DNA from: Macrosoma leucophasiata
Taxonomy: Eukaryota; Arthropoda; Insecta; Lepidoptera; Hedylidae
Direction of reading: 5' to 3'
Assembly: GCA_036365455.1 (NCBI GenBank)
Contig: JAWQUS010000022.1
Coordinates: 1,798,001 to 1,862,000, forward strand
DNA length: 64,000 nucleotides
Shown: in pieces, positions 37,601 through 51,400 of the stretch
Layout of the letters: every line of letters begins with the position of its first letter
Position numbering within the stretch: the stretch's first letter is position 1
Notes under the pieces: generated by a model
What the model was told of the DNA's origin: nothing
Database searches by the model: none
The model's input: only the letters and a program-made list of their open reading frames with translations
Position numbers and translations under genes: made by a program

Positions 37601-40600
37601 ATTATAATTTTATCATTATATTTTAAAAATATGAAAATAGATTTAGGATAGAGACTAGATTTTACTGATGTAATAAGTAAATAACTACCGATGACGTGAT
37701 CATCATCTAGACTCCCCTACCCCCCATGTCATACAAAATAAGCAGAGCAAAGACCTCCCCGTCCCTCCATAGTGCTTACGTAATACTTGAACGGCCCCAT
37801 ATGACTACTCCCCTCCGGGCCGCCGCGGCCGGTGGCCCGTGTTGCTCTGTTCCTTTTTTTTATGTAATGGAAGTGGAAAACGAGCATGCAGTTCACATTG
37901 ACGTTAAGTGTTGACTGCAGCCTATAGACACCGACACCGACCAAGGTCAAAATGCAGACGCGTTACCACTCCTCAGGCCTAAGGTGTTTTGCCTCTGTGC
38001 TGTGGAAATTGTATTAAAAACTACAATATTTTTTCTTTATTTCTTTTCATATATATAAATATTTGTTCCAGGGAGCTACCGAACCCGCTATGCACTTACC
38101 AGCTATACGAGAGCTTTGTCAGCGCAGTTCAGATACCGGACGAGGTCAATCGCCTTCGTGCCATGAGAGACACCGTTGTGAAACTACCGCCGCCGCATTA
38201 TAGGTGTGTATTGAGCTTGTTTTATGCCATTATGTTTACATTTTTTTATGTAGCAAACAACCAAGCATCTCACATTGTTTTTTTTTAATGTAATGAAAGT
38301 GGCAAATAAGCTTGCAGTTCACATTGATGTTAAGAGATGATTGCAGTCTATAGACATCCACACAAAGACCAGAGGTGCGACCGCCTATCGAAATTGCTAT
38401 TGTCGTTGTCATTGCTGTCAAATTTTCATGTCGATTTTTACTATAACTAAATAACAATAATCGAAATAATCTACCATTATCGCTTGTTTCTCACCTACGA
38501 AAGCTAGAAAAACGATCAAACTCAAACTCAAATAACTCAAAAATTCATTTAATCACTTGGAAATAATAGAATTTGCTTGTGATAGATCAAATTACAAATA
38601 TAAAATTAAAGCGAATAACAACTGATACGTTGATTAATATGTCAAAGTAAATAAATTAATAATAGTCCAAAAATACTTAATAATAAAAATAGGTATCAAC
38701 AGAATGTTCCATACTCTTTTTTACAAACGGCAAGATAAGACTAAACAAAAAAATATGGGACATTCTTTGTCATTCACTGGCAGAGTTCCAAAGTCCACAT
38801 TACTGAGAAAAACCTGCCAAAACAAAACTCAGCAGGGTCTTTTCAAAATATGTTCCTTAAAACTACTCGTATTTTCACAATATGACACTTATAGCTATGT
38901 TTTACAATATCAAGTACAATGCACATTCATTTCACAGAATTATTGTTTAGTCTTGTGGAGCTAGACCAGCATTTGTCCAGGCATCTCTATCCTTTAGATA
39001 GTCATCGAGTTTATAGTACGCATTTTTACATAGTGTGCGTTTAATACATGACTTGAATTTATTATCTGTAAGTTCAAGAATCAGATTATCACTACTGCTT
39101 TCAAAGGAGCTACAAATCGACATGAAAATTTGACAGCAATTACAACGACAATAGCAATGTCGATAGGCGGTCGCACCCCTGAGGTCGAAATGCAGATGCG
39201 TATTATATGCGTATATATAGTATATCATAGCTCGTAAAGCGGCCGGACTGGTCATCCCGAGGTCGCTGGTTCGATTCCCACCTGCCGAAGTCAAATTTTT
39301 CTTTCCCATTTTCATTAATTTCTCAATTTCACTCCCGTGTGCTATCGTGAAAAATAAAAAAAAATATTACAATAGTGATAGTTAACAAACCTCATATTAA
39401 CCTCCCGTATATTTCCCAGGACGCTAGCCTACCTGATGCGCCACCTGCGGCGCGTGTCGCTCCTCAGCGAGTGCACCGGCATGACGGCCCGCAACATGGC
39501 CATCGTGTGGGCGCCCAACCTGCTGCGCTCGCCGGCCCCGCAGCACGCCCTGCAGGGCGTCGCCGTGCAGGTTACTGTCCCACTACATAGAGTACACTGC
39601 CTCAGTGGCGTAGTGGTAGCGGTAGGAGGTCCCGGGATCGATTCCCGGCTCGGGGAATTATTTATTTATTTTATTATTTATTAATACTTTTATGCACATA
39701 AAAGATACATATGGCGGACTTAACGCCACTAGGCGTTTTCTACCAGTCAACCGTTGGGTTGTGTAGAAATCAACGAAGTAGGTGCAGCACTGGTTAAAAT
39801 TATCAGAGATGACGGTTTAAAATCCTTTATCTCTGCTTCTGTTCCTACTTTTGCTAGTGGGAGCGATAAAAATAAAAGGTGGACTGTATGTGAAAGTAGT
39901 ATAATGAATGACTTGAATGATTATGACAATTATGATGACTATAAGCAAGAAATGAGAGCGAGCAATGAGCGATGAGACGTGTGTCGTCGATGATTGATGA
40001 AAATGGAATGAAGAGGCGCGCGGCGGCGGCGGCACGGTGACTCGGTGAGGCGGCCCGGGGGGGCGGGGTGGCGGGCCCTGCCCCGCGCCCCGCGCACCTC
40101 CCCGCGCTCGTCCTCCATCCGGCTTCCGCGCACTGCACAGTCGACACTCGCCCGCGCACACCGCGGCCCCGTAGTGCTCCAACAGCTTCTATTGAGATTT
40201 TTCCATTTTCTGGAAATGTTTCAGTACCTCAGAGTTTGGTAATGTGCCCGGAAATGGCGACAGGTTCGTCACCTGTTACATGGGCCAAAACGTAACCGGC
40301 GAGTCGTGGGTGTTTGCATGTATGCTTGAATGCACGCATTCACCTCTGCCTACTCCTTCGGGGATCACAGGCGTGAAGTTACGTTTAAATAGAGTGTTTA
40401 ATTTTAACTAATATATTTTTATTTTCATTTCAAAAACTAAAAGAAATGTTAGGACTATGTTGTATATCGCCTGTGTTGTGAGGACCCGGTTTCACTTGGT
40501 TGGCACCTCACAAATAGGGACTGGGAACGAGAGAAAACGGTCTAATAGGTCGTCCGACTAACCTGCGGTTCCAGCTTTCGGCATTAATGTTGTCTTGATC

Positions 40601-43600
40601 CTATAGTCTTCGAATTCTTATTTTCACTCCCGGCCGGGGTGTCGAGTCGAGTGGCACTAGACAACCCACTAAACGCGCGCGTTCGGGATAACGATTTTCA
40701 AGCGTCTTCTATCCCGTTGCAAATTATATTCATTACAGGTAGTCGCGAGTGGTGGCGTCAGTGACGTCTTTTTTTTTTTTTTTGTTATTATGGCATTGCT
40801 TTTACGCATATTGCCAGTGTCAAGTAAAACGATATTTCATATTTATGCAGCGTAAAAGTTAGTATAATATAGTCATCAAGTATAATATGTAAGTATCAAG
40901 TATATAAGTTATCAAGTATAATATGTTAGTCAAGTGAGTTGCAATCAAGTTATTCGAGTAAAGCGATGGCTACTTTACCAGAACATTTACAATGTAGTTT
41001 TGGAGGCAACCTGAAAGGTCGTATTTTCGCACTGTTATTCTATTTCACTATACACGGGCACTGTAATAAACCTATATCAAACAAAATGCCACCAATTTTA
41101 TTCAATATAACTTAAAAACACACCAAGAAAGTGAAATAAAATAAGAGCACCATACGCCTCTTTCAAGGTTCCCGCCAAAACCCCAGTGACATCTTGTCAA
41201 AATGACCGTGAAGAGTGCCAAGTAGTGCCAACCTTACTTTAAGCTTGAAAATTATATACCAACTTTGAGATAATATGATGATAGTACATCCTCATTGGAA
41301 CCACAAGTCTATAACTTATAGTTTTTGAGATATCGCCATTCGAAAGTTACAAATTAAAAAATGATATCAAACTGCTCATACAAAATTGTACAGGCTTGTG
41401 CCAATAAAAAATTGTCAACATGCCGATTATCTGTTTCTTTGTGACAGGCGGTGGTGACGGAGTTCCTTATCTGTTACGCCGAAGAGTTGTTCGCGCAGGA
41501 GCAGGGAGCTGACTCTGGACCCAACTCTTTGGAACAGGTAATGGGGAGGTCGAAGGTCATAAAAATGGATTGAGATCGAATATTGGAACCTGCTTTTTTT
41601 ATGTAATGAAAGTGGCAAACAAGCATGCACTTAACATTGATTTTAAGTGATGGCTGCAGCCTGTAGACACCCACACAAAGACTAGAAGTTAAAATGCAGA
41701 TGCGTTACCACTTTTTTATTTATTAATGAAAGTGGCAAACAAGCATGCAGTTCACATTGATGTTAAGTGATGACTGCAGCCTGTAGACACCCACACAAAG
41801 ACCAGAGGTCAAAATGCAGATGCGTTGCCACTTCTGAGGCCTAAGGTGTTATGCCTCTGTGCCGGGAATTATAGGGCCATACATTACCACCTGACCGGAA
41901 CACGATAGTGCTGAACACTACCATTTAGCGGGTAGTATATTAGGTAATGCGGTGGTGCCTACGCCCGCGAGCTCTTTTACTGGAACTCTATCACCAGTAA
42001 AAATTTTTGAGACCTAAGGTGTTATGTCTCCGTGCCGGAAATTACAGGGCCATACTATCATGGTAGACGAGGCACGAGAGGTATGTCAGGACCGGGATAT
42101 CTGGCGCTCTACACTCTCTGCCTACCCCGTTAGGGACTTGGCGTGAAGATACATACATACTATCAGGGTCTGTTAATCATGATCAATCTAATTCAATGTT
42201 ATTATTTACAGGACCGCGAGTCTCAAGTAGAATTGCGAGGTACAGAGTCTGGAAGACGACCCAAGAGTTTACCTTTGAACCCGCCTACCAAATTACTCAG
42301 GTAATCATTATTATTTTACGTAACTTACTACGCCTGTAATCCCCGAAGGAGTAGGCTGAGGTAAATGCAAGCATTCAAGCATACGTGCAAACACCCACGA
42401 CTCGCCGGTTACGTTTTTGACCCATTTAACAGGTGGCGAGCCTGTTGACATCTCCGGGCACATTACCAATCTTCGAGGTACTGGGAAACTTCCAGAAAAT
42501 GGAAAAATCCCAATAGAACCAGAGATATACGATTTTAAACCGTTATCTCTGATAGTCCCTGACCCGGGAATCGAACCCAAAACCTCCAGCGTAGTAGTAG
42601 TGGCCTGCTACCACTAGGCTACTGAGGTATTATTAAAAAAACGTTACTTCACGCCTGTAATCCACGAAGGGGTAGGCTGAGGTAAATGGATGCATTCAAG
42701 CATTTTTATTATTGTTTATAAGTTATTATTTTAAAGATAACTTAAATGGCCAATGACCAACCTTCAGCCAGTATTTGACTTATTTAGTTATGGTAGATCA
42801 GTCTTGGTCTTCCTGTAAAATATAGTACTTAGTATCCAACGTGTTGGCCAGTCTGGAGGAGGCCCGGCGTCGCGGAGGGTGCCCGGAGCCGGCGGCGTCC
42901 CTGGCGGCCTCGGGGACCATCGCCGCCGCCGCCGCCGCCGCCGCCGCCCCCGCCCCACAGCTGCGACCCGCGTCCCACCTACGACCCAAATATATCGAGG
43001 TAAGATTCTAATATTTTATTTTTGGCTATGACACATGCGAGTGAACTTTACAAATCTATACTAGTATTATAAAGCTGAAGAATTTGTTTGTTTGTCTGTT
43101 TGTCTGTTTGTTTGTTTGCTTGAACGCGCTAATCTCAGGAACTACTGGTCCGATTTGAAAAATTCTTTCAATGTTAGATAGCCCATTTATCGAGGAAGGC
43201 TCTCTCTTAGGTTATAACATCACGCTAAGATGAATAGGAGAGGGTAGGTAACATTGCAACCGCGCGAGGCCGGGGCGGGCCGCTAGTTAAAGATAAAATG
43301 CCAAGAAAAAAATGAAATTGAGCTTGCGACCTCAGGATAACCAGTCCAGCCGCTTTACCACAACGCTACCTAAGTACTTTGTACTTACCAGGTCTACCAA
43401 GGTACTTATCAGGTTTACCGAAGTAGTTACTAAGTACTTACCTGGCTTAGCCTAGTGGTAAACTAGTTTGACGACTAGAGACTGCAGTCATCACTTAACA
43501 TCAATGTAAACTGTAAGCTTATTTACCACTTCCATTACAAAAAAAAAAAATATTACAATGAATTATTTTTTTTTTTTATGTAATGGGCTTGGCAAACAAG

Positions 43601-45454
43601 CATGCAGTTCACATTGATGTTAAGTGATGAGTGTGATGACTGCAGCCTATAGACACCCACATGAAGACCAAGGTCAAAATGCAGATGCGTTACCACTCCT
43701 GAGGCCTAAGGTGTTATGCCTCTGTGCCGGAAATTACAGGGCCGTACATTACAATTATTAATAATTGATAAATGACATTGAATTATTAATAATTGACATG
43801 TAATAATATTGTATTGAATTTTATTACATTGTCCACTAACACTTGTATGGATGAATGGATTATTGATTATCTGAATAAATGAATATAATAATAATATTGT
43901 TCTTGTTTACAGGTCGGTTCGGGACCAAACAATTTGCCTCAATATCATACCGTGCTGGATTTACCACTGTCTGGTGAGTGATTTTGAATACAGTAATACC
44001 ACACCGCGGACACTCCGCCAAAATTCCATACAAACGTTTAATTTGGTTTCTATTACACAGACATCAATCAGCGACGTGTATTTACACGCGCACCTGTGTG
44101 CGTAGTACAAAATACCAACCGTCGCCCATAAGAGGGGAAGGGGTTGGGTGATGCGGGGAAATCGGGCGGGACGTCGAAGTGTCCATTCTATACGTAGTAT
44201 TATTACATATTCTCTAGTAATACTCCAACTTACGCTATCCCCTTTTTACGCAAATTCCGGGTTTCGCGGTTTTATTTTTATCATTTTTTTTTGTTTCTTC
44301 ACGCCAGGTCCCTAACGGGGTAGGCAGAGAGTGTAGAGCGCCAGATATCCCGGTTCTGACAAACCTCTCGTGCCTCGTCTACCTTCATCATTCTCTTCAT
44401 ACATGCACGCCGATTCCTAAGAATTATTATCATGCCGCGCGTATTGGTTTTAAGCGAATTTCAAGTTACGCGTATGCTTGAATGCATGCATTTCACTGGT
44501 GGTAGAGCTTCTATGAGTGAGCTCACGGGCGTATGCTCCACCGTGTTACCTAATATACCTGCTTGCCGCTAAATGGTAGTGTTCAGCACTGTTGTGTTCC
44601 GGTCAGGTGGTAATGTACAGCCCTGTAATTTCCGACACAGGCATAACACCTTGGGCCTAAAGAGTGGTAACACATCTGCCTTTTGACCTTTGTATTTGTG
44701 TGGTTCTATATGCTGCAGTCATCACTTAACATCAATGTGAACTACATGCTTGTTTGCCACTTCCGTAAAATTAAAAAAAATCCTCTACCTATCTTTTCCA
44801 GGATTACAGGCGTGAAGTTATGTTATTTATCAACTAGCGGGCTGTCCCGGTTTCGCGCGGTTGCAATATTACCTACCCTCTCCTATTCATCTTAGCGTGA
44901 TGTTAACGCCTAAAGCCTCCCTTGAGAAATGGGCTATCTAACACTGAAATAATTTTTCAAATCGGACGAGTAGTTCCTGAGATTAGCGCGTACAAGCAAA
45001 CAAACATACAGACAAACAAACTCTTCAACTTTATAATATAGATAGATTCAACACCCTTTTCCTATACCCAGGTGCAAAGCGAGCGTTGAAACGATCACCG
45101 TCAGGCTGGCGGGGGTTGTTCAGTCGAAGTAAACTGCAGAGGCCGCGGAACCCACCGCCCGCCGAGCCCGTCACGCCGCCCGTACCGGTAAGTTGGTCTT
45201 AAACGTCTTAAATACGATACGATTTTTTTGTAAGTTTTCCTCTAATTTTACTGGTGATAGAACCCCAGTGACGGAGCTCGCGGGCGTAGGTACCATCGCA
45301 TTACCTATAATCTGTTTGCCGCTAAATGGTAGTGTTCAGCACTATTGTACGGCTATGTAATGTACGGCCTTGTAATTTCCGGCAAAGAGGCGTAACACCT
45401 TAGGCCTCAGGAGTCGCAAAGCATCTGCATTTTGACCTCTGGTCATTCTGAAGA

Positions 45455-45493
<39 letters not shown>

Positions 45494-48400
45494 TTTAATA
45501 AAATTATTGTTCAGTAAATAAATTTGGTGTGTCTTTGTAATATAAAAATAACCGCTTTTTACTAAATGCATATTTATGTATAGGTACATATATCAAAACA
45601 ACATTTTTTACAATGTTTGTCTGCCTATTTGGCGGGGCTAATCTTGGGAATGGCTGAACCGATTCTGACGGGACTTTCACTGGCAGATAGCTGATGTAAT
45701 AAGGAGTAACTTAGGCTACTTTTATACTAGCTGCGCCCACGACTTCGTCCGGGTAGATACTGTACAATCATATTTTTTCTCACGTGAACAAAGTCGCGGG
45801 CACAGTTAGTATAGTAATAAATGAGTATTAATAAGATGTCGTTCGCCTACTCTTTAATGCAGGAGGTGGCGGCGGGTGTGACGGGCGCAGCCCTGCGGCC
45901 GGCCAAGTCCTGCGAGTCCCTAACTTCGGACGGCGACACGTTACCGCCCCTGGCGCCTCCGCCCCCCGCGCCCCTCAAGCAGCACGCCAGGTCACTCTAA
46001 ATAGAGATAATATTATATATATGCAAAAGTAACTCTGTCTGTCTGTCTGTCTGTTACCTTTTCACGTCCTAACGACTGAACCGATTTTAATGAAATTTGG
46101 TACAGAGATAGAGTTGACTTTCAGAAAGAGCATACGCTACTTAGTTATTTATAAAACGACATCCACGCTGGCGATTCCGCGGGCAACAGCTAGTAGTAAC
46201 TAAAACCGAACAAGTGCGTGTCGGGCCACGCGCAGTGTAGCATGCCGTAGTTTTTAGGTTTGATTAATGTAATGAAAAAATATATAAACATTATCTATGG
46301 AGATGTTCAAAAACTTCGAGTATTACATTTGGTCGACTATTACTCGCAAACTTGCAAAGTCAACTTAGGTGTGATAATTGTTTTATATTATTTCGCATTA
46401 ACACATGCTTGTGAAATATATTTTATTTTTAAAGAAAAATGGAAAGAAAAATTTGACTTTAGGCGAGACTCGAACTCGAGACCTACTGGGAATCTAATCG
46501 CGAGTTCGAGTCTCGCCTGAAGTCAAATTTTTCTTTCCATTTTTCTTAGGTGTGATAGTTTTCCCTTTAATTTCGTTATATGTAGCTACTATTGCCGTAA
46601 CGTTTGTATTTCTAACAACAACCGTTTAGTTGGTAGAGGAGGGGGGGACACATGACTAACGAAAATTGGCACATTAAAGCTTAATAAATCACGAACAGTG
46701 TATAGTACAAGCACCATACATTTTGTTCATGTCAGCAGTTTACCCGCGCTACATTGAAATTGTCAATCATTCATAAAATCAATTATTGGCTTACATCAAT
46801 CAAGCCTATAATTTCTATCATTCATGATTGTGCGGTGAAAACTGCACAAACAGTTAACTAAATCGAAAAATTATATTAGCACATCGTTAACATTTTAGAA
46901 AGACCTATCCAAGGATATCCCACAATATATAGAAAACGAAAAATAGAAAAAATATCCGCGCGTTACATGTAGGGGAATTACTCAAAATAATTTTATTTTT
47001 CATGTTTTTATTCTACCACTTTGTCGGCGTGATAAAGGTGTATACTTGTGCCAAAGAATCATGGCAAGTTTCATACATTGATTTGTACAAAAAAAGTTAG
47101 AAAAAGGTACAAGGTAAAACGGATTAGAAATATTATCTAGGGAACCTAAAAACATGTACGGCCCTGTAATTTCCGGCACAGAGGCATAACACCTTAGGCC
47201 TCAGGAGTGGTAACGCATTTGCATTTTGACCTTGGTCTTTGTGTGGGTGTCTATAGGCTGCAGTCATCACTTAACATCAATGTGAACTGCATGCTTGTTT
47301 GCCACTACAATTACATATAAAAAAAAAAAAAAACATTTTCTGGTATGTAAATTATTTTTAAATCACCGGAATAAAAATCGTCTTTCCTAACAGCAGTAGA
47401 AGCACTCCTTACTAAAGTTCAATTTCAAACTTTTACTAAAGTTCAATTTCAAACTTTTTATTCCGGAGAGTTAAAAATATTTTAAGTATCAGGAAATGTT
47501 GTTTAGGTTCACTGGATAATATTTCCACGCTGTTTTACCGTGTACCTTTTTTTCATTTTTTCTGTACAAATCTTGCCATGATCCTTTCTAGTCTCTAGGA
47601 CCTCTACACGAAAAAAAAAAATGCTTTAATCACTCAAAGGGTCAGCTAAGATGCTATGGATTTCAGGTATGAAAATCATGAAAAGGTATCGTAGCGAAAC
47701 GTAAATATGTAAGGGCAGCCAAGTGCATAACGCCAGCCGCGATTTTTCAGAGTCTTTATACATATTTCCGTAAAGTGGGGTCTATATTTCATTGAAAATA
47801 AGAATACATTTTTTTTCTTACAAAATATTAAAAAATACTTGCTCCCATATTTTCATAAGCTACCCGATAGTGGATATATATTCTCTAGATTATAAATATG
47901 CGTACCAATTCGGTTTGCAGCATATTTAACCTATAACGATGTGTTTTTTTGAACATTTTGTGACAATTTCAGGTCGTCGTCGTGCGACTCGTACTTCGAG
48001 CCGTGGCAGGCCGAGCTGGCCGGCATGCGGCTGCGTCTGTCGCCGCAGGAGCGCGACCGCCACATGTTCAGCGAGGAGGACGACGTGCGGCACGCGCCCC
48101 AGGTGAGGGACACGGGACCCGGGACCCGGGACACGGGACACGGGGCAGGCCGAGCTGGCCGGCATGCGGCTGCGTCTGTCGCCGCAGGAGCGCGACCGCC
48201 ACATGTTCAGCGAGGAGGACGACGTGCGGCACGCGCCCCAGGTGAGGGACACGGGACCCGGGACCCGGGACACGGGACACGGGGCAGGCCGAGCTGGCCG
48301 GCATGCGGCTGCGTCTGTCGCCGCAGGAGCGCGACCGCCACATGTTCAGCGAGGAGGACGACGTGCGGCACGCGCCCCAGGTGAGGGACACGGGACCCGG

Positions 48401-51400
48401 GACCCGGGACACGGGACACGGGACACGGGGCAGGCCGAGCTGGCCGGCATGCGGCTGCGTCTGTCGCCGCAGGAGCGCGACCGCCACATGTTCAGCGAGG
48501 AGGACGACGTGCGGCACGCGCCCCAGGTGAGGGACACGGGACCCGGGACCCGGGACACGGGACACGGGACACGGGGCAGGCCGAGCTGGCCGGCATGCGG
48601 CTGCGTCTGTCGCCGCAGGAGCGCGACCGCCACATGTTCAGCGAGGAGGACGACGTGCGGCACGCGCCCCAGGTGAGGGACACGGGACCCGGGACCCGGG
48701 ACACGGGACACGGGACACGGGGCAGGCCGAGCTGGCCGGCATGCGGCTGCGTCTGTCGCCGCAGGAGCGCGACCGCCACATGTTCAGCGAGGAGGACGAC
48801 GTGCGGCACGCGCCCCAGGTGAGGGACACGGGACCCGGGACCCGGGACACGGGACACGGGGCAGGCCGAGCTGGCCGGCATGCGGCTGCGTCTGTCGCCG
48901 CAGGAGCGCGACCGCCACATGTTCAGCGAGGAGGACGACGTGCGGCACGCGCCCCAGGTGAGGGACACGGGACCCGGGACCCGGGACACGGGACACGGGA
49001 CACGGGGCAGGCCGAGCTGGCCGGCATGCGGCTGCGTCTGTCGCCGCAGGAGCGCGACCGCCACATGTTCAGCGAGGAGGACGACGTGCGGCACGCGCCC
49101 CAGGTGAGGGACACGGGACCCGGGACCCGGGACACGGGACACGGGGCAGGCCGAGCTGGCCGGCATGCGGCTGCGTCTGTCGCCGCAGGAGCGCGACCGC
49201 CACATGTTCAGCGAGGAGGACGACGTGCGGCACGCGCCCCAGGTGAGGGACACGGGACCCTGGACCCGGGACACGGGACACGGGACACGGGGCAGGCCGA
49301 GCTGGCCGGCATGCGGCTGCGTCTGTCGCCGCAGGAGCGCGACCGCCACATGTTCAGCGAGGAGGACGACGTGCGGCACGCGCCCCAGGTGAGGGACACG
49401 GGACCCGGGACCCGGGACACGGGGCAGGCCGAGCTGGCCGGCATGCGGCTGCGTCTGTCGCCGCAGGAGCGCGACCGCCACATGTTCAGCGAGGAGGACG
49501 ACGTGCGGCACGCGCCCCAGGTGAGGGACACGGGACACGGGACACGGGACCCCGACGCTTCGGTCGTTTTCCAGCTTCCGTGGTCCCGGGCGGACTAAGG
49601 TGACATTTGTCTGTCAGCAATTCTGTGCGGTTCAATTGGTATTTTTACATTTTCTGGCAATGCATGTATTGTAGTATGCATGCATTTACCTCTGCCTACC
49701 CCTTCGGGGATTACAGGCGTGAGGTTACGTTTACGTTAAAGATTCGCTGCTAATTCGTTTGTCGGTTGTCGTAGGACGAGTCGGTGTGCTCCACGCCGAC
49801 CGAGTGTTGCGGGAGCGCCGAGCCCAGCCCCGCGCGCCTCCGGATCGACGTGCACGGCGACCCCGCCGACCGGTCAGTACACACCACTACTGAGGCCAGG
49901 GGACCAGGATCGACCTTAGTCACTTATATAAACTATATATTATACCAGATAATATGTAATAATACTACGTATAGAATGGACACTTCGACGTCTCGCCCGA
50001 TTTCCCCGCCTCACCCAACCTCCTCCCCTCTTATGGGCGACGTTTGATATTCTCTACGTGCTACGCGCACAGGTTGATGTCTGTGTAATAGAGAACAAGT
50101 CAGTAATGTGGGTTTTGGAACTCTGCCAGTGAATGACAAAGGATGTCCCATATTTTTTTGTTTAGTCTTGTCTTGCCGTTTGTTAAAGAGAGTATGGAAC
50201 ATTCTGTTGATACCTATTTTATTATTTAGTATTTTTGGACCATTATTTATTTTATTTTGTTTACTTTGACATATTAATCAACGTATCAGTTGTTATTCGC
50301 TTTAATCTTTAATTTTTAATTTTGTGAATTGACGTTTCACAAGCAAATTCTATTATTTCCAAATGATTAAATACATTTTTGAGTTTTTTAACAAATTAAG
50401 CGTTTGTATGGAATTTTGGCGGAGTCACACCGGGGACACTCCACCAAAATTCCATACAAACGCTTAATTTTTTCACTTTAACACAGACACCAATCAGTGT
50501 ATTTACACGTGTACCTGCGTGTGTAGCACGTAGAGAATACCAACCGTCGCCCATAAGAGTGGGTGATGCGGGGAAATCGGGCGGGACGTCGAAGTGTCCA
50601 TTCTATACGTAGTATTTTTACATATTCTCTGACTCAGGCGTTACGTAACGTGTTTTTATTCACATTACAGCAAACGCGTGGCGCTGGAGGATCTAGAGGA
50701 GCAAGTGGCCCAACTGGGGTACATCGACGGGGACTGGGACGGGGCGCCCCCCTGTCCCCCCTGCCCCCCCGCGCCCCCCTGTCCCCCCGCGCCCCCCTCC
50801 CCGGCGGCGCGCGAGAAGCGGCCGTGCGCCCGCCCCCCCAGCCCGCGCCCCGCCGCCGTCGCCAAGAGGTATCTGTCTATAGGAGGTATATCTTAACATT
50901 AAATAACGTGTCACGTTGTTCGTCCGCGATGGACTCCTAAACTTATTAACCGATTTCAATCAAATTTGCACACTGTGTGCTGTATGATCCAACTTGAAAG
51001 ATAGGATAAAATAAAAATAAAATTAAATACGCTTACACTCACAGCCCCACAGTATGTATAAACCTGTGTCATGGGTGCCGTTGTACACATACAGCATATA
51101 CACGAACACCCAGACCCGAAACAAATATCTGTAGGCCATACAAACATTTGTCCCGGTGCGGGGATCGAACCCGCGACCCTCCGAATCAAACGGTCATCTC
51201 ACACCGCTGGACTAACCGGGTCGTCAAAGGATAGGATAGGATAGCTTACATCTCAATTTTTAGTCGTAATATTTGTTTATTAACTGACAGTAACAATTAT
51301 CTGTTAGTCTATATATAAAAGACTAGCTGTGCCCGCGACTTCGTTCGCGTGATATATTTTTTTAATTTAATGGACGTGGCAATCTAGCATGCAGTTCATA

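Noticed and set aside
39817..40182. 121-codon reverse-strand frame over the GC-rich islet
   Set aside because: Its length is explained by GC composition; it has no recognisable domain and low complexity.
48005..49552. A CRISPR array
   Set aside because: Regular repeats of about 140 bp contain host exon sequence and no unique spacers, and the genome is eukaryotic.
48068..49598. Long open frames on both strands across the exon array (up to 348 codons)
   Set aside because: They arise because the unit contains no stop in several frames. Only the exon 21 frame with splicing agrees with the rest of the gene.
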